Source of the DNA: Desulfobulbaceae bacterium
GTDB taxonomy: Bacteria > Desulfobacterota > Desulfobulbia > Desulfobulbales > SURF-16
Length of the DNA: 64,000 nt
Assembly (NCBI GenBank): GCA_020444175.1
Contig: JAHLLM010000013.1
Coordinates: 62,001-126,000, forward strand
Direction: 5' to 3'
In this document: piece by piece, positions 1-10,900 of the stretch
Layout of the letters: every line of letters starts with the position of its first letter
Position numbering within the stretch: position 1 is the stretch's first letter
Program-made: the position numbers and the translations under genes
Notes under the pieces: model-generated
The model's input: only the letters and a program-made list of their open reading frames with translations
Database searches by the model: none
Told to the model about the DNA's origin: nothing

Positions 1-1
1 C

Positions 2-658
2 CACAACCTCATACTTGGCAGTCCGATATTTATCCGTATTTTTAAAGAATCAAGCGAACTTGAAATATGGGTAAAAGGTAAAAACAAATACGAACTTTTC
101 AAAACATATGATATTTGCTCTTTTTCCGGCGAGCTTGGTCCCAAGCAAAGGGAAGGAGATCTACAGAGTCCGGAAGGCTTTTATCTTGTTGAAGGCAGTC
201 AGCTTAACCCCTTCAGTCGTTTTCACCTCTCTTTTAACCTGGGTTACCCAAATCAGTACGACAGAATCCATGGCCGTACGGGCAGCGCGCTTATGGTTCA
301 TGGGAGCTGTGTTTCCGCTGGTTGCTTTGCCATGACTGATCCCATTGTCGAAGAAATTTATACCCTTGCAGAAGCAGCTTTAAAAAACGGTCAGCCTTTT
401 TTCAAAGTCCACATTTTCCCCTTCAGAATGACTGCAGATAATATGGCAAGGCATAAAAACTCCCAGTGGATAAACTTTTGGAAGAATCTAAAAGAAGGCT
501 ATGACTATTTTGAAAAAAACAACCAGCCGCCGGATACATCAGTAAGAAAAAAAAGATACGTTTTTGGCTGCGAATTTATTGAAACAATAAGCAGCCAGAA
601 AAAGAAAATTCCTTATCAAACTCATACATCGACACACCCTAACGACTCGGCCACATAA
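2..658 (+). CDS. YafK-family L,D-transpeptidase-like / DpaA-like protein (5' end outside window)
   Basis: The reading frame is open from the left edge, so the N-terminus is missing. The visible 218 residues contain the YkuD-fold catalytic region: an early part reading IRIFKESSELEIWVKG, a GxLGPKQREGDLQSPEGFY segment, and the active-site stretch IHGRTGSALMVHGSCVSAGC, whose Cys follows the HG pair. After it comes FPFRMTADNMARHK, which closely resembles the end of Escherichia coli YafK. Known family members act in the periplasm on peptidoglycan; E. coli YafK (DpaA/LdtF) releases Braun lipoprotein or cleaves its linkage, while other members form L,D cross-links. Which of these this protein does cannot be decided here. 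The tail after about residue 195 is low-complexity and not conserved. No terminator hairpin was evident before the arsR promoter. Confidence 0.85.
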   Translation, partial: HNLILGSPIFIRIFKESSELEIWVKGKNKYELFKTYDICSFSGELGPKQREGDLQSPEGFYLVEGSQLNPFSRFHLSFNLGYPNQYDRIHGRTGSALMVHGSCVSAGCFAMTDPIVEEIYTLAEAALKNGQPFFKVHIFPFRMTADNMARHKNSQWINFWKNLKEGYDYFEKNNQPPDTSVRKKRYVFGCEFIETISSQKKKIPYQTHTSTHPNDSAT

Positions 659-801
659 ACCATTTTCACTCTTCCATTCTCTCTTTCCGACAAATCCGGC
701 TCTCTATAAAACACCTCTTTTTCTTCAATCCCAGCTGTTTGACATCAATCGGATTACCCTGCAAACACGCTGACACACACTCCCTCCTTACAGAAAAAAA
801 C

Positions 802-832
802 TTGACACACCCACAAATAAGATTTACATATA
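802..832 (+). promoter_or_regulatory. Sigma-70-like promoter of the arsR operon
   Basis: TTGACA at 802-807 is followed after 17 bases by TACATA at 825-830, a near-consensus promoter. The start codon of the ArsR-family gene is about 40 bases further on. The AT-rich imperfect dyad around 827-850 (ATATA and AATATTT arms) is a plausible site for autoregulation by the ArsR protein, but this is inference. Confidence 0.6.
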
Positions 833-873
833 GCCACATGGGAATATTTAAATAAAGACATCAGGAGAACACC

Positions 874-1218
874 ATGAAAGATTTTATCCGCGTCATGAAG
901 GCCTTATCGGATCCGAGCAGAATTAAAATTATCAAAATGCTCGGAGAGAAGGAAATGTGTGTTTGTGAAATGACAGCAGTTCTGGAACTTGCTCAGCCGA
1001 CTGTATCAAAACACATGAAGGTACTTGAAGATGCGGGTCTTGTCGATTTCAGCAAGCAAGGCTCCTGGGTTAATTATCGCCTTGTGCAGGATGACTCCAA
1101 TCAATATGCCCAAACCATGCTCATCCACATGAAAAAATGGCTCTCAGATGACAAGCAGGTCATGGACGTAATTATCAGGGCAAAAAGCGTAAACAGATCA
1201 AGAATAAATGCGGCCTGA
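874..1218 (+). CDS. ArsR/SmtB-family transcriptional repressor
   Basis: This 114-residue protein has the compact winged-helix fold of ArsR/SmtB metalloregulators: KALSDPSRIKIIKML (helix 1-2), the CVCEMTAVLELAQPTVSKHM recognition helix region, and the wing around GLVDFSKQGSWVNYRL. The Cys-Val-Cys pair (residues about 29-31) sits at the classical ArsR alpha-3 metal or metalloid site, so it could sense As(III), Sb(III), Cd, Pb or a thiol-reactive compound. It starts at ATG 874 after an AGGAGA ribosome site. It precedes a permease and a small thioredoxin-like gene in the same direction with 26- and 81-base gaps, so it most likely represses that operon. The true ligand is not visible from the sequence. 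Confidence 0.9.
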   Translation: MKDFIRVMKALSDPSRIKIIKMLGEKEMCVCEMTAVLELAQPTVSKHMKVLEDAGLVDFSKQGSWVNYRLVQDDSNQYAQTMLIHMKKWLSDDKQVMDVIIRAKSVNRSRINAA

Positions 1219-1244
1219 ATCAGGCCTCTAAGACGGGTAAAGTT

Positions 1245-2543
1245 ATGGAATGGAAAAGAGAGTGGAAACCGTTGTTATGGATTATTGCAGCATTTTTAGG
1301 TTGCTATTACCTGCCGGTTGGGAGTGGGCGTTTTGAAAATGCAGTTATCGAGTCACTGCATCTGGTAAAGTGGTATGCCCGTGAGCACGTACTTCTTTGC
1401 CTGATTCCCGCTTTTTTCATCGCCGGTGCTATCTCCGTTTTTGTCAGTCAGGCATCTGTTTTGAAATATCTGGGAGCCAAGGCAAACAAGGTCGTTGCCT
1501 ATGGTGTTGCCTCGGTTTCAGGGACCATTCTTGCCGTCTGTTCCTGCACCATCCTGCCTCTCTTTGCCGGTATTTACCGAATGGGAGCAGGGCTTGGCCC
1601 GGCAACCGCTTTTCTTTATTCCGGCCCCGCAATCAACATTCTTGCCATTATCCTTACTGCCCGTATTCTGGGTCCAGAGCTTGGGCTGGCCCGGGCTTTA
1701 GGCGCCATCATTTTCAGCGTCATTATCGGACTCCTTATGCACTTTTTTTTCAGAAAGGAGGAACTTGAAAAAGCAGAGGCACAAATGGCCATGCCTGAAG
1801 CCGAGGTGAGCAGGCCTCTCTGGCAGAATGCCTTCTACTTTGCCATGATGATCGGCATCCTGGTTTTTGCAAATTGGGGAAAGACCGAAGAAACATCAGG
1901 ACTCTGGTTTGCCATATACTCAAACAAGTGGTTGATCACTTCATTTTTTTCCGCGGCTATGGGAATTACCCTTATGCTCTGGTTCAAACTTCCTAAATGG
2001 CAAGTCGTACTTGCCGCTGCGCCTGTAGTTTTTGTGGCGCTGCTTTTTTCTAATCACCCGGCAATTGCCTTTGTAACCGGCGTCATCGCCCTTTCAATTC
2101 TCATAAGTCCAAGGGAAGATGAGACTGGTGAATGGTTCAGGGAATCGTGGGGTTTTGCCAAACAGATACTCCCGCTGCTTCTTTTCGGTGTCCTGATAGC
2201 AGGTATTCTGCTCGGAAGACCTGGCAATGAAGGCCTGATTCCTTCTGAATGGGTGAGCAGAGCAGTGGGAGGAAATTCCATTCTGGCCAATTTTGCCGCA
2301 TCATTTGCCGGTGCTTTCATGTATTTTGCCACCTTGACCGAAGTGCCGATCCTTCAGGGACTCATTGGCAGCGGCATGGGAAAAGGTCCCGCCCTGGCCC
2401 TTCTGCTGGCCGGTCCGGCCCTCAGTCTGCCTAATATGCTGGTCATCCGCAGTATTATGGGCACTAAAAAAACAGTTGTGTTTGTCTGTCTTGTTGTAGT
2501 TATGGCAACGATCAGTGGCCTGGTATACGGATCGTTTTTTTAA
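1245..2543 (+). CDS. UPF0718/DUF318-family permease (ArsP / SO_0444-like exporter)
   Basis: The 432-residue protein has about ten hydrophobic segments in two halves. Its first-half signature is VCSCTILPLFAGIYRMGAGL followed by GPATAFLYSGPAINILA; the second half carries the matching STEVPILQGL-like and GPALALLLAGPALSLPNM segments. This pseudo-duplicated pattern is typical of the DUF318 permease family, whose members include the methylarsenite exporter ArsP and the Cu/Zn-linked SO_0444-type exporters. It lies between an ArsR-type repressor and a mini-thioredoxin, an arrangement that recurs in anaerobic proteobacteria and suggests thiol-dependent export of a metal or metalloid. The Cys-Ser-Cys in the first half may contact the substrate. 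Substrate identity is inference. Confidence 0.88.
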   Translation: MEWKREWKPLLWIIAAFLGCYYLPVGSGRFENAVIESLHLVKWYAREHVLLCLIPAFFIAGAISVFVSQASVLKYLGAKANKVVAYGVASVSGTILAVCSCTILPLFAGIYRMGAGLGPATAFLYSGPAINILAIILTARILGPELGLARALGAIIFSVIIGLLMHFFFRKEELEKAEAQMAMPEAEVSRPLWQNAFYFAMMIGILVFANWGKTEETSGLWFAIYSNKWLITSFFSAAMGITLMLWFKLPKWQVVLAAAPVVFVALLFSNHPAIAFVTGVIALSILISPREDETGEWFRESWGFAKQILPLLLFGVLIAGILLGRPGNEGLIPSEWVSRAVGGNSILANFAASFAGAFMYFATLTEVPILQGLIGSGMGKGPALALLLAGPALSLPNMLVIRSIMGTKKTVVFVCLVVVMATISGLVYGSFF

Positions 2544-2624
2544 ATAATCTTACTAACAGTCACAGTAAAACTTAACTTTCACTAAACAAAGTCATCATAA
2601 CAATTTTTTATCAAGGAGAAAAAA

Positions 2625-2855
2625 ATGGAAATCAAAGTCTGTGGTCCGGGATGTGCCAAATGTCACGAAGCTGAACGAATCGTCAATGAAGCTGTAGATG
2701 AGGCAGGAGTTTCAGCCACCGTGGAAAAAATAACCGATTTTAATGAAATAGCCAAACTCGGAGTGTTTTCCACGCCGGCAGTCATTATTGACGGACAGGT
2801 TAAATGCGTTGGCAAGGCTCCAACCAAAAAAGATGTTTTGTCGTGGATCAGTTAG
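2625..2855 (+). CDS. Mini-thioredoxin (redox-active disulfide protein, MTH895-like)
   Basis: A 76-residue thioredoxin-fold protein with the redox motif Cys-Ala-Lys-Cys at residues 10-13 and the cis-proline strand FSTPAVIIDGQVKCVGKAP. No signal peptide is visible, so it is probably cytoplasmic. It follows a strong AAGGAGA ribosome site and is the last gene of the arsR-permease unit. Small thioredoxins of this kind commonly travel with DUF318 permeases and probably reduce or deliver the permease substrate or reset a Cys-containing partner. The stop codon TAG uses the first base of the 141-bp mobile element that follows; because the target duplication also supplies a TAG, the insertion left the protein unchanged. 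Confidence 0.88.
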   Translation: MEIKVCGPGCAKCHEAERIVNEAVDEAGVSATVEKITDFNEIAKLGVFSTPAVIIDGQVKCVGKAPTKKDVLSWIS

Positions 2856-2995
2856 TGTCTGTCCAGAAATAGGTCATTTTGTTCGAGATCAAGGATTGCG
2901 CAAAAAATTACCGGAGGCATATATACGATATTCCGAGGATAATTTTTTAAGCATGACGCAGATATCGGTCAAAAGGGCCATTTATGGACAGGCAC
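2855..2995. mobile_element. 141-bp MITE-like element, copy 1
   Basis: The element begins GTGTCTGTCC and ends GGACAGGCAC; the terminal inverted repeats match at 15 of the first 18 positions. It is flanked by a perfect 6-bp direct repeat, CAGTTA, at 2849-2854 and 2996-3001. The copy at 35945-36085 has the same length and differs at only two positions by my reading, so both moved recently. The flanks of the other copy are TAACTG, the reverse complement of CAGTTA. It is too short to encode a transposase and must be mobilised in trans. The parent insertion sequence is not in this window. Confidence 0.85.
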
Positions 2996-3002
2996 CAGTT
3001 AG

Positions 3003-3400
3003 GCGTTTCTTTCTCTTCTTCCCTGCAGCTTCCTGCATAGCCCAAAAAAGCTTTCACTCATTCTATTCTTTTAGGTTCCGGGCATGAGTTGTACCTTCGT
3101 GCCCGCGAACCTACCCTATCCAACTTTATCTCATATTTTCAAATAGTTACACAACAAAAAACCAAATCACAGTTACATATGGGTGATCTGCCACACACAT
3201 GGGCTGTTTGACCGTGTTTTTCAGGGTTATTTGCCCCATCATGTCTGTTTTTCCGGCCTCCCAACTGCAAAAACGATGGCCCCTGTTTTGCAGTAGTCTT
3301 GCCTTCATGGATGTTTTTAAAAAAAACGAGTCCTGACGGAAATCCTTCTCAAAGTGATGTGGCTTCAATCAAATTGACATCACAACAAGGAGTTAAATAT
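3003..3400. other. Intergenic region with two hairpins, no gene seen
   Basis: About 400 bases without a convincing gene. A strong stem pairs 3073-3084 with 3100-3112 (arms AGGTTC-CGGGCA and TGCCCG-C-GAACCT, 15-base loop). It has no T-run, so it is not a standard terminator. A weaker stem around 3265-3296 pairs ACTGCAAAA with TTTTGCAGT. I looked for a c-di-GMP riboswitch core and did not find one. The segment probably holds the promoter and leader of the FG-GAP gene. Confidence 0.45.
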
Positions 3401-4801
3401 ATGAGATATTTATGGTTGTTAATTCTATCCGGCGTCCTTTTTATTGCCGGACTGCCGGGTAATTCCTTTGCGGAAGACCCTTCTTTAGTGGTCACGGAGT
3501 ACAAAGTAACAGCCTCTGACAACAGTGGTCTGGATAAATTCGGTCAAGCAGTGGCAATCTCCGGCCAATATGCCCTTGTTGGATCCAGTGGAGATAATGA
3601 TAAAGGGAACTTGTCCGGTTCGGCCTATGTTTTTCAAAATAACACAGGAAATTGGGTCCAGACACAAAAACTCACAGCAAGCGACGGTGCGGATCTTGAC
3701 AAATTTGGTCAATCAGTTGCTCTTGAAGGCAACTATGCCCTTATAGGAGCCCAAGGACGTGACACAAACGAAGAGACAGTTGGATCGGTCTACGTCTTTA
3801 CCAATAATGGCGGTGCTTGGTCTCAAGAACAAAAACTGATGGCCTCTGATGGTTCGAGTTGGGATAATTTCGGACATTCCGTTGCACTCTCAGGGGATTA
3901 CGTATTTATCGGTGCACCAGGAGCCAACGACAATGGTGATTCATCGGGTGCGGTCTATGTTTTTTTGTTCAACGGCTCAAGCTGGGTGGAAGTGCAGAAA
4001 TTGACTGCAGATGATGGAGCCGGCTGGGACAAGTTCGGCCAGTCAGTCGTTGTATCCGGCAGCAATGCCGTTGTGGGAGCACCGGGCGATAATGTTGCTG
4101 ATGTCCTATCCGGCTCTGCCTACATTTTTGAAAACAACATGGGCACTTGGATGCAGGTACAGAAATTAACCGCAAGTGATGGTGCCAGTTGGGACAAATT
4201 TGGCTGCTCACTCTCCATGTCCGGCACGGATATTCTCGTTGGTGCTTTTGGAGATGATGACAACGGGGATTCTTCCGGTTCCGCATATTTATTTACTCAT
4301 AACGGAAGCAGTTGGGTGCAGGCCCAGAAACTGACGGCCAGTGACGGCGTCCTGGCTGATTATTTCGGAAGCTCTGTCAGTATTAACAAGAATTATGCTT
4401 TTATCGGAGCCTATGGTGATGATGATCTGGGCATATCTTCCGGAGCAGCCTATGTTTTTTATAACAACGGCGGGTCCACTTGGACAGAAGTTGCCAAACT
4501 GACCGCTTCCTATGGAATGCCAGCTGACTACTTTGGTCAAACACTCGCCTTTTCCGGAAATTATGCTCTCATTGGTTCTTACGGAGACGATGATAGTGGA
4601 GAATTATCCGGCTCTGTCGCGTTTTACGGAGATTTCAATCCAGGTACTGACCCAGGCCCAACCCCAGATCCTATCCCAGCCGATATTGAGGGCGGAGACA
4701 ATGATGTGGACGGTCTGGATCTCGTTGCCTTTATCAACCAGTTGAACACCCAGACAAATACAATAACGGTTGATGAATTTGCCGGCGCTTTCGGCCAGTA
4801 A
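3401..4801 (+). CDS. Secreted FG-GAP-type seven-repeat propeller protein with EF-hand-like C-terminal tail
   Basis: I place the start at ATG 3401, eight bases after AAGGAG, giving 466 residues with a clear signal peptide (LWLLILSGVLFIAGLPGNSFA, then cleavage before EDP). The mature protein has seven repeats of about 54 residues built on KLTASDGxxxDxFGxSVxxSGxYALIGAxGDDDxGxSSGSAYVF, an FG-GAP / integrin-alpha-like blade; seven repeats should close a beta-propeller. DxDxDG-rich turns suggest calcium binding. A Pro-rich linker precedes a short tail with D-N-D-V-D-G-L-D-L, resembling half a dockerin or EF-hand, and the protein ends in FGQ. It is probably exported and surface-associated, perhaps in matrix or adhesion. 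It is 127 bases upstream of the giant cadherin-repeat gene on the same strand. Confidence 0.85.
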   Translation: MRYLWLLILSGVLFIAGLPGNSFAEDPSLVVTEYKVTASDNSGLDKFGQAVAISGQYALVGSSGDNDKGNLSGSAYVFQNNTGNWVQTQKLTASDGADLDKFGQSVALEGNYALIGAQGRDTNEETVGSVYVFTNNGGAWSQEQKLMASDGSSWDNFGHSVALSGDYVFIGAPGANDNGDSSGAVYVFLFNGSSWVEVQKLTADDGAGWDKFGQSVVVSGSNAVVGAPGDNVADVLSGSAYIFENNMGTWMQVQKLTASDGASWDKFGCSLSMSGTDILVGAFGDDDNGDSSGSAYLFTHNGSSWVQAQKLTASDGVLADYFGSSVSINKNYAFIGAYGDDDLGISSGAAYVFYNNGGSTWTEVAKLTASYGMPADYFGQTLAFSGNYALIGSYGDDDSGELSGSVAFYGDFNPGTDPGPTPDPIPADIEGGDNDVDGLDLVAFINQLNTQTNTITVDEFAGAFGQ

Positions 4802-4928
4802 CCGCTTCTAAACCACCTAAAATTACTTTTATTTATATATTATTAATTAGCCCAAAAACATCCGATACCAGCAAGTCATTGTCAAAAATTTTACTGGACA
4901 GACCAGCTCACTTATCGGGGAGTGGAGA

Positions 4929-7900
4929 ATGAGTAAAAATAAACGCACGACTACCTCACAACTCTTTGTTCGTCTGATCGGATTTTTTATCTATTCTTTA
5001 ACCGCAGTTGCATCAGCGCTTGCGGCCCCACCAACCGATATATCCATAAGCACCGGTACAGTCGATGAGCATATTGATACCAGTTCAGGAGTTTCAATAG
5101 GTATTCTTACGACGACAGACCCAGACACGGGCGATACTTTCACCTACACTATCCAAGGTGGTGCAGACTCGGTCAATTTCAGCATCGGCGGTACCGCATC
5201 TGATGAACTGATCATCATCGATGGAATTCTTGATTTTGAAAACAAGGCCAGCTATGAGGTAATTGTCCGTACTACTGATAGTACAAGTGCGACATTTGAC
5301 AAAACCCTGAACATTACTGTCAACGATCTCAATGATGCGCCTTCTCTGGTTTCAATCACCAACTCCACCCTCGATGAACTGACCGATACAAGCTCCGGTC
5401 TGTCAGTAGGAACTCTCACAACAACTGACACTGATGCTGGTGATACATTTACCTACAGTATTGCGGGTGGAACCGATTCAGCCAGTTTCTCCATTGGCGG
5501 CGCTGGCTCGGATGAACTCATCATCACTGACGGAATTCTCGATTTTGAAACACAGTCAACATATGAGGTTATTGTTCGTTCGACCGACTCTGGGGCTCTC
5601 TTCCATGACCAGACAATAAATATCACGGTCAACGATCTCAATGATGCGCCTTCTCTGGTTTCTATCACCAACTCCACCCTCGATGAACTGACGGACACAA
5701 GTTCAGGTCTGTCAGTGGGAACATTAACGACTACAGATACTGATGCAGGGGACAGTTTCACCTACTCCATCGCCGGCGGCACTGATTCTGCCAGTTTCTC
5801 CATTGGCGGCGTTGGCTTTGATGAACTCATCATCACTGACGGTATCCTCGACTTTGAAGCACAATCAACATATGAGGTCATCGTTCGTTCGACCGACTCT
5901 GGTTCTCTTTTTCATGACCAGACAATCAACATTACTGTAAACGATCTCAATGATGCGCCTTCTCTGGTTTCTATCAGTAACAGTATTCTTGATGAACTGA
6001 CGGACACAAGTTCAGGTGTTTCAGTGGGCACATTAACGACTACTGACACTGATGCTGGTGACACATTCACTTATACCATCACAGGTGGTGCTGATTCTGC
6101 CAGTTTCTCCATTGGCGGCGCTGGATTTGATGAACTCATCATCACTGACGGAATCCTTGACTTTGAAGCCCAGTCAACCTATGAGGTCATCGTTCGTTCG
6201 ACCGACTCTGGTTCTCTTTTTCATGACCAGACAATCAACATTACTGTAAACGATCTCAATGATGCGCCTTCTCTGGTTTCTATCACTAACTCCACCCTCG
6301 ATGAACTGACCGATACAAGCTCCGGTCTGTCAATTGGAACCTTAACCACAACAGACACTGATGCAGGCGAAACATTTACTTACAGTATTGCGGGTGGAAT
6401 CGATTCCGCCAGTTTCTCCATTGGCGGCGCTGGATTTGATGAACTCATCATCACTGACGGAATCCTTGACTTTGAAGCCCAGTCAACCTATGAGGTCATC
6501 GTTCGTTCGACCGACTCTGGTTCTCTTTTTCATGACCAGACAATCAACATTACTGTAAACGATCTCAATGATGCGCCTTCTCTGGTTTCTATCAGTAACA
6601 GTATTCTTGATGAACTGACGGACACAAGTTCAGGTGTTTCAGTGGGCACATTAACGACTACTGACACTGATGCTGGTGACACATTCACTTATACCATCAC
6701 AGGTGGTGCTGATTCTGCCAGTTTCTCCATTGGCGGCGCTGGTTTTGATGAGCTCATCATCACTGACGGTATTCTCGACTTTGAAGCACAAGCAACATAT
6801 GAGGTTATCGTTCGTTCTACCGACTCTGGTTCTCTTTTCCATGACCAGACTTTCAATATTACTGTCAACGATCTCAATGATGCCCCTTCTCTGGTTTCTA
6901 TCAGCAACTCAACTCTCGATGAACTGACCGATTCAAGCTCCGGTCTGTCAGTGGGAACCTTAACCACAACTGACACTGATGCAGGTGAAACATTTACTTA
7001 CAGTATCGCGGGTGGAACCGATTCCGCTAGTTTCTCCATTGGCGGTGTTGGCTCGGATGAACTCATCATCACTGACGGAATCCTTGACTTTGAAACCCAG
7101 TCAACTTATGAGGTTATTGTTCGATCAACCGACTCTGGTTCTCTTTTCCATGACCAGACAATCAATATCACAGTCAACGATCTCAATGATGCCCCTTCCC
7201 TGGTTTCTATCAGCAACTCCACCCTCGATGAACTGACCGATACAAGCTCCGGTCTGTCAGTAGGAACTCTCACAACAACTGACACTGATGCAGGTGATAC
7301 ATTTACTTACAGTATCGCGGGTGGAACCGATTCCGCTAGTTTCTCCATCGGTGGTGCTGGCTCGGATGAACTCATCATCACTGACGGTATTCTTGACTTT
7401 GAAGCCCAAGCAACATATGAGGTTATCGTTCGTTCGACTGACTCTGGTTCTCTCTTTCATGACCAAACTTTCAACATTACTGTCAACGATCTCAACGATG
7501 CCCCTTCTCTGGTTTCTATCACCAACTCTACCCTCGATGAACTGACCGATACAAGTTCAGGTCTGTCAGTCGGAACCCTATCCACGACCGATACCGATGC
7601 CGGGGACACTTTCACCTATACCATCGCTGGCGGCGCTGATTCAGCCAGTTTCTCCATTGGCGGCGCTGGCTTTGATGAACTCATCATCACTGACGGCATT
7701 CTTGATTTTGAATCGCAGTCAACCTATGAGGTCATCGTTCGATCAACCGACTCTGGCTCTCTTTTCCATGACCAGACAATCAATATCACAGTCAACGATC
7801 TCAACGATGCACCTTCCCTGGTTTCTATCAGCAACTCAACTCTCGATGAATTGACGGACACAAGTTCCGGTGTTTCAGTTGGCACCTTAACGACTACAGA

Positions 7901-10900
7901 TACTGATGTTGGGGATACATTCACCTACTCCATCGCCGGCGGAACCGATTCCGCCAGTTTCTCCATTGGCGGCGCTGGCTTTGACGAACTCATCATCACT
8001 GACGGAATTCTCGACTTTGAAGCACAAGCAACATATGAGGTCATCGTTCGCTCTACCGACTCTGGGGCTCTTTTCCATGAGCAGACAATTAATATCACGG
8101 TCAACGATCTCAATGATGCGCCGGTTATAACTTCCGCTGCAAGCAGTAGTGTGATTGAGAATAATACAACAGTACTAACAGTAACGGCTACAGATGTGGA
8201 TTTGGCTCAAACCATTAGTTTCTCCGTAAGTGGTGGAGTCGACCAAGGGGCATTTACTATAAACAGTGTCACCGGGGAGTTGAGTTTTTCCAGCGCTCCT
8301 GATTTTGAATCACCTGCAGACACGAACAGCGATAATATTTATGAAGTAGAGGTAACAGCTGATGATGGTAATGGTGGCACTGATGTGCAGACTATCACTG
8401 TTTCCGTTACCGGCATCAACGAATCAACACCAACTCAAGTATTAATAAGCAACTCTACCATTGATGAACAAACTGATACCAGTGCAGGTTTTTCCATCGG
8501 CACCCTGAGCACTACCGATTCTGATGTTGGTGATAGCTTTACCTATACCGTAGCCGGTGGTACCGACCAATCTTTTTTCACCATCGGAGGAAGTGGTGCA
8601 GATGAACTCATCATTAGCGCCGGAGTACTTAATTTTGAGTCCAAATCAACGTATCAGGTTATTGTACGAAGCACAGACTCCGGTTCCCTTTTCTATGACG
8701 AAATCCTGACCATAAGCGTCAATGACCTCAATGATGCGCCTATTATCACGACCTTTTCCTCTCAAAGTGTCGTGGAAAATAATACCGCAGTTGTAACTGT
8801 TGTTGCCTCCGACGAAGACACGGGATCAATCGTTACCTTTTCTCTGAGTGGAGGGACGGATCAGAGTCGTTTTGTAATAAACAGCACGAGCGGCCAACTT
8901 GTATTTTTGAGTGCACCAGACTTTGAAGTTCCTTTCGATTTTGATTTCAACAACATATATCAAGTCGAGGTCACTGCAGATGATGGGAATGGCGGCATTG
9001 ATACGAAATCTATTAACGTAACAGTCAATGATATCAACGAGGCTCCAAAACTTATCTCAATCAGCAGCAGCACGGTTGCTGACCAAACTGATACCAGTGG
9101 AGGGATATCCATCGGCAGCTTATCAACCGATGATGAAGATGCAGGCGACACTTTTACCTATACAATTTCGGGAGGCGTTGACCAGGGTAATTTTACCATA
9201 GGTGGATCAAGCTCCGACGAACTTATTTTTGACGCTGGTGTTGTTGATTTTGAAACAAAATCCTCTTATGAAGTCAGCGTACGTGCTACTGATGCCGGCC
9301 TACTGACTCATGACCAAACACTTGTTATCAGTGTTATTGATGCTAACGATGCCCCGGTTATCACTTCAGGAACCAGTGCCAATGTAGCGGAGAACAGCAC
9401 TGCCGTTATGACCGTCACTGCCACGGATGTGGATGTCCCGGTTCAGACCATCACCTATGCAGTTACTGGTGGCGTTGATCAGGCAGCATTTACTATAGAT
9501 GCCGCAAGCGGCGCATTATCATTTGCTTCCGCTCCTGACTTTGAAATTCCGGCAGATAGTGACTCTAACAACATTTACATTATTGAGGTAACGGCTGATG
9601 ACGGCAACGGCGGCACGGTTCTTCAGACGATCAGCGTTACAGTCACCGATATCAATGAAATCCCAACTCTTGTCTCACTCAGCAACAGCTCAATTGCAGA
9701 CCAGGTGAATACAACAGGCGGCCTTTCCATTGGCACCCTGACCACAACGGATGTAGATGCAGGCGACACATTTACCTATTCAGTGGTTGGCGGCGCAGAT
9801 CTGGCATATTTCTCCATCGGAGGAGGCGCTTCCAATGAGCTGTTTATTGACGCCGGTGTCATTGATTTCGAAACAAAGCCGAGTTATGAGGTTGTAGTTC
9901 GCACTACCGACTCTGGTACTCTTTTCCACGACCAAACTTTCACTCTTACGGTTACCGATGTGAATGACGCACCGGTAATTACGTCCAGTTCTACCGCCAG
10001 TGTGGTTGAAAACGCCACTGCCGTTCTCACCGTCACAGCCACGGATGCGGATCTGCCCAGCCAGACCATCACCTTCGCCATCAGCGGTGGTGCTGACCAG
10101 AGTCACTTTGCAATCAACGGCAGCAACGGTACCCTGACTTTTGCACCCGCCCCAGACTTTGAAGCCCCGGCAGACTCTGACGCAAACAACATTTACGAGG
10201 TCGAAGTCACGGCAAGTGATGGCAATGGCGGTACAGATGTGCAAACTGTCAGTGTTACCGTCACAGACGACAACGACGCACCAGTGATTACCTCAAGCGC
10301 CGTTAGCAGTATGGCGGAAAACACCACCGCCGTTCTGACCGTGACGGCAACGGATGCCGACCTGCCTGCTCAGACAATCACCTTTGCAATTACCGGTGGT
10401 GACGATCAACCCCTGTTTACCATTGATGGCGCAAGCGGGGCATTGTCATTTATTGCTGCCCCTGATTTTGAGGCCCCCGCCGATCTCGATGCCAACAACG
10501 TCTATCTTGTTCAGGTCACAGCTAATGATGGCAACCTCGGCACTGACGTCCAGACCATCAGCGTGACGGTAACCGATGAAAACGAAGCCCCAACTCTTAT
10601 TGCCCTCAGCAACAGCTCTATCCTTGACCAGACTGACACTACAGGCGGTTATGCCATCGGCACACTGACCACAACCGACATCGATGCAGGTGACACCTTT
10701 TCCTATTCAGTGGTTGGCGGGACGGACCAGGCTCTTTTTGTAATTGGTGGTGCTCTCCTTGATGAACTCATCATTGATAACGGCGTCCTCGATTTTGAAA
10801 CCCAGCTCAGCTATGAGGTTGTTGTCCGAACATCTGACTCAGGCGCTCTGACCCATGACGAAACCCTTATTATCAGTGTTTCCGACACCAACGACCCCCC

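Noticed and set aside
3003-3400. c-di-GMP riboswitch before the FG-GAP gene
   Set aside because: The GEMM core sequences were looked for and not found; only unrelated hairpins are present.
5340-8120. Tandem 309-bp repeats as a CRISPR or satellite array
   Set aside because: The units are entirely coding, in frame, and give cadherin-like domains; there are no spacers.
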